From Candidatus Nitrospira neomarina (lineage in GTDB: Bacteria; Nitrospirota; Nitrospiria; Nitrospirales; UBA8639): 64,000 nt of DNA. Both the position numbers and the translations under genes were made by a program. Numbering within the stretch: the first letter of the stretch is position 1; every line of letters starts with the position of its first letter. The stretch covers positions 310,001-374,000 of the forward strand of contig NZ_CP116968.1 of assembly GCF_032051675.1 (NCBI RefSeq). Reading direction: 5' to 3'. The notes below the pieces were generated by a model. The model made no database searches. It was not told the DNA's origin and saw only the letters and a list, made by a program, of their open reading frames with translations. Below, piece after piece: positions 16,927 through 25,058 of this stretch.

Positions 16927-17572
16927 CACAAACCCTATCCGTCTCTTACTGGTCGATGATCACGAGGTGCTTCGCCTGGGCCTGAAAACGCTGTTTACCG
17001 AAACCGCGAACATTCAGGTTGTGGGTGAAGCGGGTACCAGGGCCGCGGCGGAGTCCGAAGCTGACCGTCTTCAGCCTGATGTGGTGCTCATGGATGTCCG
17101 TCTTCCCGACGGGAGCGGTATTGAGGCCTGCCGTGAGATTCGGAATGCATCTCCTGAAATCCGGGTGTTGTTTTTGACGTCCTTTGCCGACGACGAGGCG
17201 GTGATGGCGACCATCATGGCAGGAGCCAAAGGCTTTCTGTTGAAAGAAATCAGCGGGGAGGAGTTGGTTCGTGCGGTAACAACGGTGGCTGCCGGTCAGT
17301 CTATTCTCGATCCTGCGATCACACAACGGGTTCTCACCAAAATGCAGCATCTCTCTACCTCTTCCGCTGATGGCAAAAAAGAATCGTTGGCTCCTCAGGA
17401 ATTGAAGGTGTTGACACTGGTGGCCGAAGGAAAAACCAATAAGGAAATTGCCGTAGCACTTGACCTGAGCGATAAAACTGTCGGCCATTACCTTGAAAAT
17501 ATTTTCCAGAAACTGCAGGTGACCCGCCGCTCTCAAGCTGCGGCAGAGTTCGTCCGCAGATTCACCTCATAG
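16913..17572 (+). CDS. NarL/FixJ-family response regulator
   Basis: A 219-residue protein: an N-terminal receiver domain (LLLVDDHEVLRLG; phospho-acceptor Asp in VVLMDVRLPDGSG; conserved Lys in FLLKEISG) and a C-terminal LuxR-type helix-turn-helix (LAPQELKVLTLVAEGKTNKEIA). The ATG at 16913 lies within the kinase gene, 14 bases before its stop is complete, and follows AAAGGAAG, so translation is coupled. The pair is next to the nirK activator on the same strand, but a 238-base gap separates them. A structured repeat element begins 81 bases after the stop. Confidence 0.93.
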   Translation: MPRRNTNPIRLLLVDDHEVLRLGLKTLFTETANIQVVGEAGTRAAAESEADRLQPDVVLMDVRLPDGSGIEACREIRNASPEIRVLFLTSFADDEAVMATIMAGAKGFLLKEISGEELVRAVTTVAAGQSILDPAITQRVLTKMQHLSTSSADGKKESLAPQELKVLTLVAEGKTNKEIAVALDLSDKTVGHYLENIFQKLQVTRRSQAAAEFVRRFTS

Positions 17573-17652
17573 CAAATGTTAAATATTTCAATGTACTGCC
17601 TTTTCATTAGCATATGAGTTCCTGAAACTTACACCGGAAAAAATGAGGGAGT

Positions 17653-17765
17653 GTTCAAAAAGGCTCGTCCAGCAAGGCCGCAGCCGATTGGACGGGCGAA
17701 GCGTACGGACGAGTACGTGAGCACGGCCAGGCGGCGAGAACGCCGCTGGCGGCATTTTTCAAAAC
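17653..17765. repeat. Structured intergenic repeat element, copy 1
   Basis: About 113 bases starting GTTCAAAAAGG and ending CATTTTTCAAAAC. Conserved with copy 2 at 62041: CGTCCAGCAAGGCCGCAGCC, the AGCGTACG region, AGTACGTGAGCACGG and GGCGAGAACGCCGCTGGCGG. Predicted pairs: CCAGC with GCTGG, GCCGATTGG (17683-17691) with CCAGGCGGC (17727-17735), and GCGTAC with GTACGT inside. The arms of the middle stem vary between the copies. No protein is encoded. Confidence 0.8.
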
Positions 17766-17931
17766 TCCCATTAGGGGCGATTACCCCTATTCGCATACGG
17801 GAAGAATAGTTGCCCGGCTCCTGGTGTTCGCACCTACCGCTTTCCTCTCAATTCATACACAATAGCCTCAGACGATGAAGACTCCCAAGCGGAGCCTGTT
17901 CTCATCCACTGTTCAATCCAAGGAGGCCGTC

Positions 17932-18408
17932 ATGCCCAATTTCATTTCTAAACGATCCCTGATGCTCTCGACACTGTTGTTTGCTTGTGTGTACGGACTT
18001 ATTTTGAGTCCCGGTTTGGTCCAGGCAGATAAGACATCGGGCCAGGACAAAGTAAAAGTGTTGTATCACCTAAATAGTAACGACCCGGCTCTCGCCAAAT
18101 ACACGATGGCCTTGATTAACAAACACATCGAAGCCGAAGGCGGACCGGACAAAATTGACCTGGTGCTGGTTGTGCATGGGCCGGCGCTGAAGTTGTTTGA
18201 AAGCGACACGGTCGATCAGGAGTTGAAGGATAAATTGAAGGCGGTGATTGACAAAGGGATCAAGGCTGAAATGTGTCAGGTCTCAATGAAACTATATGGG
18301 ACACCGCTGGAGAAATTAGTAGCGGGGTTCATACCCACCGAGCATCCGGTAGCCGTCAAGCGGATTGCCGATCTTCAACGCGCAGGATATGTGTATATCA
18401 AACCGTAA
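17932..18408 (+). CDS. Exported DsrE-family protein
   Basis: A 158-residue protein with a Sec signal peptide (hydrophobic LSTLLFACVYGLILS, cleavage near LVQA-DK), followed by a DsrE/DsrF-like domain: VKVLYHLNSND, a central LVLVVHGPALKLF strand and EMCQVSMKLYG, where the Cys matches the position often used by DsrE-type sulfur carriers. The start at 17932 follows AAGGAGG. The next gene begins 9 bases later, so it is cotranscribed with a TlpA-type thioredoxin and perhaps with CcdA. Most characterised DsrE proteins are cytoplasmic; an exported one next to thiol-redox proteins suggests periplasmic sulfur or thiol chemistry. This is inference. Confidence 0.82.
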   Translation: MPNFISKRSLMLSTLLFACVYGLILSPGLVQADKTSGQDKVKVLYHLNSNDPALAKYTMALINKHIEAEGGPDKIDLVLVVHGPALKLFESDTVDQELKDKLKAVIDKGIKAEMCQVSMKLYGTPLEKLVAGFIPTEHPVAVKRIADLQRAGYVYIKP

Positions 18409-18417
18409 GGAGAAAAT

Positions 18418-19008
18418 ATGCGGATGAGATTCTGTATCTCGATGAAAGAAGAAAATACCGCATCCAGTGGGAGCCTTCCAGGCTCCCACTGGGGACGGTG
18501 GTTCGGGACAATCAGAGGCGGGGTGGCCGGATTCATGATGGTCACCCTGAGTCTGCTCTTCGGAGCCTTGGCAGCTACCGCCGCTCCATCCGTGCCGGCT
18601 CCGAAATTTCAGCTCCAGGCATTTGACGGGCACACCTACAGCAAGGCTTCTTTAAAGGGTCGCCCCACCCTTATTGTTTTCTGGGCGCCATGGTGTCGGT
18701 ATTGCCAAATGGAATTACCGATACTCGCGAAATTTTATCAAGGCAACAAACCAGATCAGCTCCAAGTTTTGACCATTGCCTTCTCAGACAGTCTGGCCCA
18801 TGTGGAAGAATATGTCACATCCAACCCTGATACCTTTGTCTATCCCACGGCCTATGATCGAAACAACGTGGTGGCGCAAGCTTTCGGTGTCAATGCCACC
18901 CCGACATTCGTGGTGATGGACGCAGAAGGGAACATGATCCTTGCCCATCGTGGCGCAGGGATCAACCGGAATCCCCAGTACCAGGAGTTTCTCAACAGTT
19001 TGAAGTAA
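18418..19008 (+). CDS. TlpA/ResA-type thioredoxin-like protein, membrane-anchored or exported
   Basis: A 196-residue protein with an N-terminal hydrophobic segment (FMMVTLSLLFGALAATA) and a thioredoxin fold holding the active-site WAPWCRYC (C93 and C96) and the cis-Pro loop ATPTFVV. It should reduce or oxidise thiols outside the cytoplasm. The start at 18418 has a good AAGGAG site, but gives an unusually long 37-residue stretch before the membrane segment. A start at 18535 is possible; in that case the perfect hairpin at 18466-18490 would lie in the leader. CcdA follows and is the likely electron donor. Confidence 0.87.
   Translation: MRMRFCISMKEENTASSGSLPGSHWGRWFGTIRGGVAGFMMVTLSLLFGALAATAAPSVPAPKFQLQAFDGHTYSKASLKGRPTLIVFWAPWCRYCQMELPILAKFYQGNKPDQLQVLTIAFSDSLAHVEEYVTSNPDTFVYPTAYDRNNVVAQAFGVNATPTFVVMDAEGNMILAHRGAGINRNPQYQEFLNSLK
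18466..18490 (+). repeat. Perfect 10-bp stem-loop at the start of the tlpA-like gene
   Basis: AGTGGGAGCC (18466-18475) and GGCTCCCACT (18481-18490) pair exactly around the loop TTCCA. It is GC-rich and should fold in RNA. It lies 16 codons into the longer reading of the gene or in the leader of the shorter one. Confidence 0.6.
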
Positions 19009-19010
19009 GA

Positions 19011-19042
19011 AACCGGCCCGTTAGAGGGCCATTCGGTTTTTC
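19011..19042 (+). terminator. Candidate intrinsic terminator or attenuator between tlpA-like and ccdA-like genes
   Basis: AACCG...GCCC pairs with GGGC...CGGTT (19011-19038), with a short asymmetric bulge, followed by a T-run. It occupies most of the 49-base gap, so it could limit read-through into the CcdA gene or act as an attenuator. Confidence 0.5.
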
Positions 19043-19057
19043 ACGGACAGAACGCTC

Positions 19058-19813
19058 ATGATGGAATCCGTCACACATATTTCTCAGATCACCTTGTTGG
19101 CAGCATTTGGAGCCGGGCTCTTGTCATTCGTTTCCCCTTGCGTGCTTCCTCTGGTGCCGTCCTACGTCTCATATATCACGGGACTTTCCATTGACCAACT
19201 CAGAGCTCCCACGGGTCAGCACCACGTTCGGAAGACAATCATTGTCAATTCCCTGTTATTTATCGGAGGGTTTTCAGCCGTCTTCATCGCGTTTGGCCTC
19301 TCGGCCAGTCTGTTCGGCCAATGGCTGATCAATTATCAGGACCATCTGCGAAAGATCGGAGGAGGGCTAATTGTCCTGTTTGGTCTGTATGTGTTGGGGC
19401 TGTTCAATTTTGGTTTCTTGTCTCAAGAAAGGCGTCTCCATTTTCAGAGCCGCCCGGTAGGCTATTTGGGTTCTTTTCTCATCGGGGTCACCTTTGCCGT
19501 AGGCTGGACCCCCTGCGTGGGTCCTATACTCACGTCTATCTTACTGTATGCCGGCACCACGGATACCGCTGCTGATGGACTGGCCCTCCTCGTATTCTAC
19601 TCACTTGGGCTTGGACTTCCCCTGCTTGTCACCGCTGTATGGCTCGATCGGTTCTTAACTCATTTCCGGCAGATCCGGAACTATATTAGACCGCTCTCCA
19701 TCATGAGTGGATTGTTACTGGTGGCAGTCGGCGGTCTCCTCTATACCAATTCATTCTTTCTCCTGACGAGCTATTTGGAACGTTCGGGTATTGGATGGTA
19801 CATCGGCCAATAG
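19058..19813 (+). CDS. ccdA: CcdA/DsbD-type transmembrane thiol-electron transporter
   Basis: A 251-residue protein with six transmembrane segments. It has the two conserved membrane cysteines of CcdA: SPCVLPLVPSYVSYITG (C28) and GWTPCVGPILTSIL (C153). CcdA passes electrons from cytoplasmic thioredoxin across the membrane to periplasmic thioredoxin-like proteins, for cytochrome c maturation or repair of oxidised thiols. The TlpA-type protein just upstream is the expected partner, and the exported DsrE protein is a possible further acceptor. Length and motifs are typical. Confidence 0.92.
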   Translation: MMESVTHISQITLLAAFGAGLLSFVSPCVLPLVPSYVSYITGLSIDQLRAPTGQHHVRKTIIVNSLLFIGGFSAVFIAFGLSASLFGQWLINYQDHLRKIGGGLIVLFGLYVLGLFNFGFLSQERRLHFQSRPVGYLGSFLIGVTFAVGWTPCVGPILTSILLYAGTTDTAADGLALLVFYSLGLGLPLLVTAVWLDRFLTHFRQIRNYIRPLSIMSGLLLVAVGGLLYTNSFFLLTSYLERSGIGWYIGQ

Positions 19814-19994
19814 TTTCTATTCGGCTGTTGTCACTGGTCATCAATATCTCTCCTGCCAATGTGCGTACCCCGTTGCTCGTGCATCATGGTATCGTTTACC
19901 CTTGGGACAGATTGAAGGCGAGGTTCCGCCTTGCGGACCTGCGCAGGTGTCTTTCAAAAGTTTTGAAGATCCATTTAAAAAGGAGAATGACCGT

Positions 19995-21242
19995 ATGGCG
20001 ACAATTGCGCCCTTCCGAGCTGTGAGGCCCAAATCTGAATTAGCCAGTCAAGTGGCGGCCCCTCCCTATGATGTGGTCTCCTTGCAAGAGGCGCGTGATC
20101 TAGCGAATGGAAATCCCTATTGCTTCCTTCGCATTGGTCGGGCCGAACTTGAGCTTGGTGATGAAGTCGATCCATATTCCGCCGAGGTTTACCAACGAGG
20201 GGCCGATAATCTCCGGAAGCTCATGAAGGACGGGGTCTTGGCCCAAGAGCCACAACCACTCTTCGGTGTCTACCGACAAAAGTGGGGTCAGCATGAGCAG
20301 ACCGGCATCGTAGCGTTGGCATCGGTCGACGAATACGACCGGGGCATCATCAAAAAACATGAATATACCCGGCCGGTCAAGGAAGCTGACCGGGTGCGGA
20401 TTATCGAAACCCATGAATCGCAATCGGGGCCGGTTTTGCTCTTTTTTCGCCAGACGGCCAAAATTGATCAGTGGTTAAAAGGGGTGACGAGCACGAAGCC
20501 GGATGTACATTTTGTCGCTCATGATAAAATTGAGCATACGGTCTGGAGCGTGCGAGATCCATCCGCCATTCAAGAAGTCATGAAGAACTTTCAAGAACTC
20601 CCGGCCTTATATATCGCCGATGGGCATCATCGGTCGGCTGCGGCAAGTCGGGTTCGTTCCTCACGTGGCCCGGCCGGCGCACAACCTGCTGGAAAGCATG
20701 AAGAAGGTTTTTTGGCAGTCATCTTTCCACATGACCAACTACAAATCCTTCCCTACAATCGGGTTGTTCGGGATTTGAATGGGCTCACTCCCCAGGAATT
20801 GCTTGAAAAATTATCTCCACATTTTGAATTGGAGATGACCGCTCAACCAGGGGACCCACCTGCTGCCGGTTTCGATATGTATCTGGAAGGACAATGGCAT
20901 CGCGCGAAACCCAAAGAGAATCCGTCCCTGAACAGTCAGCAGGACCCGGTGCGTGCGCTAGCCGTTTCAGAATTGACGGAACGGGTCTTGGATCCGTTGT
21001 TAGGCATAAAAGACCAACGGTCAGATCCACGCATAGATTTTGTGGGCGGTATTCGCGGAACCCAACAACTTGCAGCGTTAGTGGACAGTGGGGACTGGGC
21101 TGTCGCCTTCTGGTTGTATCCGACCACGGTTGAGGAATTGATGGCGGTGGCTGATGCGGATCGTGTTATGCCCCCCAAAAGTACCTGGTTTGAACCCAAA
21201 CTCCGTGATGGCCTCTTCATCCACATGCTGCAGGACAAATAA
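19995..21242 (+). CDS. DUF1015 family protein
   Basis: A 415-residue cytoplasmic protein. Family landmarks: the opening ATIAPFRAVRP, then VAAPPYDVVS, NPYCFLRIGRAE, RGIIKKHEYTRPVKEADR, the central ALYIADGHHRSAAASR and the C-terminal VGGIRG. These fit DUF1015, an uncharacterised family found widely in bacteria. The DGHHR motif looks like an active or binding site. The start at 19995 follows AAAAAGGAG; 180 bases separate it from ccdA. The specific function is not known to me. Confidence 0.88.
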   Translation: MATIAPFRAVRPKSELASQVAAPPYDVVSLQEARDLANGNPYCFLRIGRAELELGDEVDPYSAEVYQRGADNLRKLMKDGVLAQEPQPLFGVYRQKWGQHEQTGIVALASVDEYDRGIIKKHEYTRPVKEADRVRIIETHESQSGPVLLFFRQTAKIDQWLKGVTSTKPDVHFVAHDKIEHTVWSVRDPSAIQEVMKNFQELPALYIADGHHRSAAASRVRSSRGPAGAQPAGKHEEGFLAVIFPHDQLQILPYNRVVRDLNGLTPQELLEKLSPHFELEMTAQPGDPPAAGFDMYLEGQWHRAKPKENPSLNSQQDPVRALAVSELTERVLDPLLGIKDQRSDPRIDFVGGIRGTQQLAALVDSGDWAVAFWLYPTTVEELMAVADADRVMPPKSTWFEPKLRDGLFIHMLQDK

Positions 21243-21331
21243 GGCACATTTTTCCACTAGCCAAAACCAATTTGTCTCCTAGCAAAAGGGAGAGGTAAGG
21301 CTCTAGATTTTTTTGTGTTGTTCTTCATGTC

Positions 21332-21793
21332 ATGACCGTCAGCAAGTGGGAAGTCACGACGTTTCAGCATTTGACTGTCCAACAGTTGTATGACGTATTG
21401 CAGTTGCGGGTGGATGTGTTTGTGGTGGAGCAACAATGTGCGTATCGGGAATTGGATGAGTATGACCGACATCCGGAGACTCAACATCTTTCCGGCCGCA
21501 ATGAGGGTGGAGAACTGATTGCTTATGCACGGATTCTCCCCCCTGGACTCTGTCATCCTGAGGTGAATCTTGGGCGGTTTGTGGTGAAGGCCGAGTTCCG
21601 TAAGCAGGGGATCGGGCATCAACTGTTACAAACCGCCTTGCAGGAAATAGCCGGTTGGTGGCCTGAGATGCCTATAAAAATGTCGGCACAAACGTACCTA
21701 CACAGATTTTATGCGCTGTATGGTTTTATTCAGGTGTCGGATGGCTATCTCGAAGATGGAATCCCTCATGTTGAAATGGTGAAAAAGGCTTAA
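21332..21793 (+). CDS. elaA: ElaA-type GNAT N-acetyltransferase
   Basis: A 153-residue GNAT-fold protein. ElaA family features are clear: LTVQQLYDVLQLRVDVFVVEQQC, then YRELDEYDRHPETQHL, the acetyl-CoA binding loop with RKQGIGHQLLQTAL, and YLEDGIPHVEM at the end. It should transfer acetyl from acetyl-CoA to an amine; the substrate of ElaA is not established. The start at 21332 has no strong ribosome site. It is followed by a hairpin and a RoxA-like gene. Confidence 0.9.
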   Translation: MTVSKWEVTTFQHLTVQQLYDVLQLRVDVFVVEQQCAYRELDEYDRHPETQHLSGRNEGGELIAYARILPPGLCHPEVNLGRFVVKAEFRKQGIGHQLLQTALQEIAGWWPEMPIKMSAQTYLHRFYALYGFIQVSDGYLEDGIPHVEMVKKA

Positions 21794-21859
21794 AATTTTT
21801 TGCGGGTCTTTTTTATTTTTATGTGTAGATGGTTTTCAACGTTTCTACCCCACCTTTAT

Positions 21860-21880
21860 CCTCCCCTTACAAAGGGGAGG
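21860..21880. repeat. Perfect 9-bp inverted repeat between elaA and the roxA-like gene
   Basis: CCTCCCCTT (21860-21868) and AAGGGGAGG (21872-21880) flank a 3-base loop. It ends 27 bases before the next ATG. It may terminate elaA transcription or serve as a leader hairpin; no T-run follows it on either strand. Similar CCTCCCCTT hairpins are common intergenic repeats. Confidence 0.5.
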
Positions 21881-21907
21881 GAATTTAGACAATAATTATA
21901 ATCCCTT

Positions 21908-23059
21908 ATGCAAAACTTACCGTTGGGCGATGTATCGCTTGAAACATTTTTAAGTGAATATTGGCAGAAGAAACCGTTGTTGATTCGGCAGGCCTTGCCC
22001 GGGATCAAGGCGCCGATTGCGGCTGATGAATTGGCCGGTCTCGCTTGCGAAGAGGAGGTCGAATCAAGGCTGATCATTCAAGATCCCGCAAGCGACCAAT
22101 GGGAACTTTTTCATGGTCCGTTTACGGAGGCAACATTTTCCACCCTGCCAACCGTGCATTGGACCTTGTTGGTTCAGGCTGTGGATCATTGGGTGCCGGC
22201 CGCCGCTGACTTTCTTGCGCAATTTTATTTTATCCCCAGTTGGCGTGTTGATGATTTGATGATCAGCTATTCCGCCGACAAAGGAGGCGTCGGGCCGCAT
22301 TATGATAATTATGATGTGTTTCTGGTGCAAGTCAGTGGCTGCCGTCAATGGGAAGTCGGGGGTATCTATGATGAAACGTCTCCTCGTCGTTCAGATGTTC
22401 CGGTCAAGATCCTGTCCGAATGGAAGCCGGAGCAACGGTGGATATTAGAGCCGGGCGATCTGCTGTATGTACCCCCGCGTGTCGGACATAACGGGATGGC
22501 CGTGGGTGAGGATTGCATGACCTGTTCGGTGGGATTTCGCGCGCCGTCTCATCGGGATATCTTGCTCGACTATTCCGAGTCTGTTGGAGAAGCGCTGAGC
22601 GAAGAGGTTCGCTATGCGGATCCGGATCTGGTTCCTCAAGCCAATCCCGGCCAGATTACTTCCGAGGCCGTTGAAAAAGTTCAAAAGATCTTCACCCGGT
22701 ATGTTGAGGATGATGACAAGCTGGCTCAATGGTTTGGTCGTTATATGACCTCTCCGAAATACCAGGATGAGGAGACGGCGCCGGAGGAACGACGTCTGGA
22801 AGATGTTCGTACTCATCTTTCGAAGGGAGGAAAACTTGTCAGAAATGAAGGCTCACGTTTTGCGTTTCATGAACATGGACAGAAAATCTGGCTATTTGTT
22901 GACGGACGTCAGTACACCTGCAGTGGGCTCATGACAGATCTGGTGAAAACCTTGTGCGCCGAGCGCCAAATCGGTTCGGAGCACTACGTTTCCTCGGAAG
23001 GTCATGATTCTTTACTCCTCGATTTGTTGAGCCATGGCAGCCTTTATCTTTCTGCCTGA
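21908..23059 (+). CDS. roxA: Ribosomal protein uL16 3-hydroxylase (RoxA/YcfD-type JmjC oxygenase)
   Basis: A 383-residue Fe(II)/2-oxoglutarate oxygenase with a cupin/JmjC core. The iron ligands are H131 and D133 in GVGPHYDNYDVFLVQ, and H194 in PPRVGHNG. The N-terminal segment (WQKKPLLIRQALPG) and a long C-terminal helical plus winged-helix part match the RoxA architecture. E. coli RoxA hydroxylates an arginine of ribosomal protein uL16. The start at 21908 lacks a close ribosome site. The family call is strong; the substrate is transferred from the family. Confidence 0.88.
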   Translation: MQNLPLGDVSLETFLSEYWQKKPLLIRQALPGIKAPIAADELAGLACEEEVESRLIIQDPASDQWELFHGPFTEATFSTLPTVHWTLLVQAVDHWVPAAADFLAQFYFIPSWRVDDLMISYSADKGGVGPHYDNYDVFLVQVSGCRQWEVGGIYDETSPRRSDVPVKILSEWKPEQRWILEPGDLLYVPPRVGHNGMAVGEDCMTCSVGFRAPSHRDILLDYSESVGEALSEEVRYADPDLVPQANPGQITSEAVEKVQKIFTRYVEDDDKLAQWFGRYMTSPKYQDEETAPEERRLEDVRTHLSKGGKLVRNEGSRFAFHEHGQKIWLFVDGRQYTCSGLMTDLVKTLCAERQIGSEHYVSSEGHDSLLLDLLSHGSLYLSA

Positions 23060-23153
23060 AAAACATGTGCCCCGCTTTCCTCGAAAGAGAGGCTCCCTTT
23101 CAGGCCAAAGGACCTGACCGGCCCCCTGTTTGATCGCCATCATCTGTGAAAAA

Positions 23154-23906
23154 TTAGAGTTGTGTGGCGCCTCCATCCACGGTGAGGTCAATCCCTGTAA
23201 TGTAAGATGAATCATCTGATGCGAGAAAAAGGGCGGCTGTGGCAACTTCATGTGAGCTTCCCATTCGTTTCATGGGGTTTTGGTCACCAAAGCTGGCTTT
23301 CATGCCTGGAACTTCTTCTGCAGGAACGCCCACTTTCTCAAAAATAGGGGTATCAATTGGTCCAGGAGCCAGAGCGTTCACCCGGATTTTTCTCTCAAGA
23401 AATTCAGTCGACAAGGTTCTGGCCAGATTCCGAACGGCCGCTTTGGTTGCGCCATAGACACTGGAATTGGGAAACCCTTTCTGGTCCGCGATGGACGAAT
23501 TGATAATGATCGAAGCTCCTTCATTCAGAAGCGGCGAGGCTTTTTGAATATTGAAGAACAGGCCTTTGAAATTGACATTGACCATCCTATCGAATGTGGC
23601 TTCGTCTACGGTGTCAAATGGGCCAAAGATCGCAATGCCGGCATTGAGGAAGAGAACATCGATCCTTCCCGCCGTCTTGTGTATCTGTTGATACAAATTC
23701 TTGATGTCATGGAGATTCCCGGTATCCGATACGAACCCGGCACTCGCTCCTCCGATCTCCTTCACTGCCGCTTCCACAGCCTCTTTCCTTCTTCCCGTGA
23801 TGATCACCCTGGCGCCTTCAGCCTGAAATAATTTGGCTGTGGCCAAACCAATCCCACTATTGCCACCCGTAATGACGGCCACTTTGTCCTTGAGTCTTTG
23901 AGACAT
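23154..23906 (-). CDS. Short-chain dehydrogenase/reductase (SDR)
   Basis: A 250-residue classical SDR. The cofactor loop is TGGNSGIGLA near residue 12, the NAG motif is LFLNAGIA, and the catalytic Ser-Tyr-Lys are in INSSIAD and SSVYGATKAAVRN. The basic residues after strand 2 (TGRRKEA) suggest NADPH preference. A typical C-terminal SDR end (SYITGIDLTVDGGATQL) is present. The start at 23906 follows AAAGGAAA; a longer reading adds 11 residues without support. The substrate cannot be told from sequence. Confidence 0.93.
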   Translation of the reverse strand: MSQRLKDKVAVITGGNSGIGLATAKLFQAEGARVIITGRRKEAVEAAVKEIGGASAGFVSDTGNLHDIKNLYQQIHKTAGRIDVLFLNAGIAIFGPFDTVDEATFDRMVNVNFKGLFFNIQKASPLLNEGASIIINSSIADQKGFPNSSVYGATKAAVRNLARTLSTEFLERKIRVNALAPGPIDTPIFEKVGVPAEEVPGMKASFGDQNPMKRMGSSHEVATAALFLASDDSSYITGIDLTVDGGATQL

Positions 23907-24045
23907 AGGAATTTTCCTTTCAAGATGGATAGAGAACATTGCAATCGTGTGTCACTCCAGTAAAACATTTTAGAATGAAATTTTCATCTCTCTTCCAACA
24001 ACGCATTGCTGAATGGTTTTGAGGTGTTGGTCGTGAGACAACCCA

Positions 24046-24990
24046 TCAGAGATCATTGTCATCTTCTTCCCATTCTCTCTTAATGGCTGCGGCTCGCTTC
24101 CTTTGCCTGGTAAACGCCCAAAAGGCCAGAAGGGTGATCGCGAGCCAGACCATTCCGGAACTGGTGGCCACAGGGATCCAGCGATTCCAGAGTGTCTGTC
24201 GACTCCAGAACTGCTCTTCTGCTTCTGTGAGTGTCATGAAGGTAGTTTGCGCAAAGGCTTCAGGAAAGGACATGCCTTGTTGGATTTTTGCCAGAATACG
24301 TTTGGGGGTATCCTGTCCTGTGTGCTCCAGGAGGTCTCGCGTAAAGGCGTAAGCCAGCACATAGGCCCGTCGGACCGAGGTCTCGTCTTTGCTGAAGAGG
24401 GTATTGAGTTCATTCAGGGAAACTTGCGTATCTGAGACCATTGCCCAGACTAATCGGGCTCGGTCCTCCAAATCCCACCTTCGGGCGGCCATCATCGCTA
24501 ATCCCTCATCAAACCATCGGGGCAAAGGCTGTTCTCCCGCCGCCCGATGGGCAAGGATATGGCTGATTTCATGCAGGAAGACTTCGTTGAGTGAATCATT
24601 CGGATAGGTCAAACTCCGGTCAGTGAGGAGCACAATTGCGGAAGTCTGACTGACTGCGTAACCAGACACCCATTCCGGCGCTTCCTGTGCGAGGGGCGAT
24701 TCCTTTGGCGCCAGGATGACTCGAATGGGAAGTCCGGGATGTTCGAGCCCCATAAAGTCCAGCATACGTTGAAGGGCTTGTGGGTTGCTGTCCTTCAAGT
24801 GGGCAGCTAAGGGTTCCAAGGATTCCGGGGCTTCAATGATGAATTGCGGGGAGACGGCTCCCATCATTAGTCCGGGGTGCGCCAGCATCACCATGATCGT
24901 CAGAAGCAGGAGTTGGAGTCCAATTTTTGCAAGCTTTGCAAAATGACACTTGGATTTGCGAAATCGTTGTTGGATTCTGCAAAAACGCAT
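24046..24990 (-). CDS. Membrane-anchored peptidase MA-like metallopeptidase
   Basis: A 314-residue protein with an N-terminal signal/anchor (LQLLLLTIMVMLAHPGL) and a C-terminal membrane segment (GMVWLAITLLAFWAF), with a gluzincin domain between. The zinc motif is FLHEISHILAH, followed by RWFDEGLAMMAAR, where the Glu is the third ligand. The catalytic domain should face the periplasm. A cluster of TTGCAAAA-like repeats covers its first codons, and there is no ribosome site at 24990, so the true start may be internal. It lies next to a toxin-antitoxin cassette on the same strand. Confidence 0.83.
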   Translation of the reverse strand: MRFCRIQQRFRKSKCHFAKLAKIGLQLLLLTIMVMLAHPGLMMGAVSPQFIIEAPESLEPLAAHLKDSNPQALQRMLDFMGLEHPGLPIRVILAPKESPLAQEAPEWVSGYAVSQTSAIVLLTDRSLTYPNDSLNEVFLHEISHILAHRAAGEQPLPRWFDEGLAMMAARRWDLEDRARLVWAMVSDTQVSLNELNTLFSKDETSVRRAYVLAYAFTRDLLEHTGQDTPKRILAKIQQGMSFPEAFAQTTFMTLTEAEEQFWSRQTLWNRWIPVATSSGMVWLAITLLAFWAFTRQRKRAAAIKREWEEDDNDL

Positions 24991-25058
24991 TGTTTAGCCG
25001 ATGTGTGAGGGTTTTCAGAGGAAGGCTTGAAGGCCTGGATGGTTCCCAATTCCTGGAT

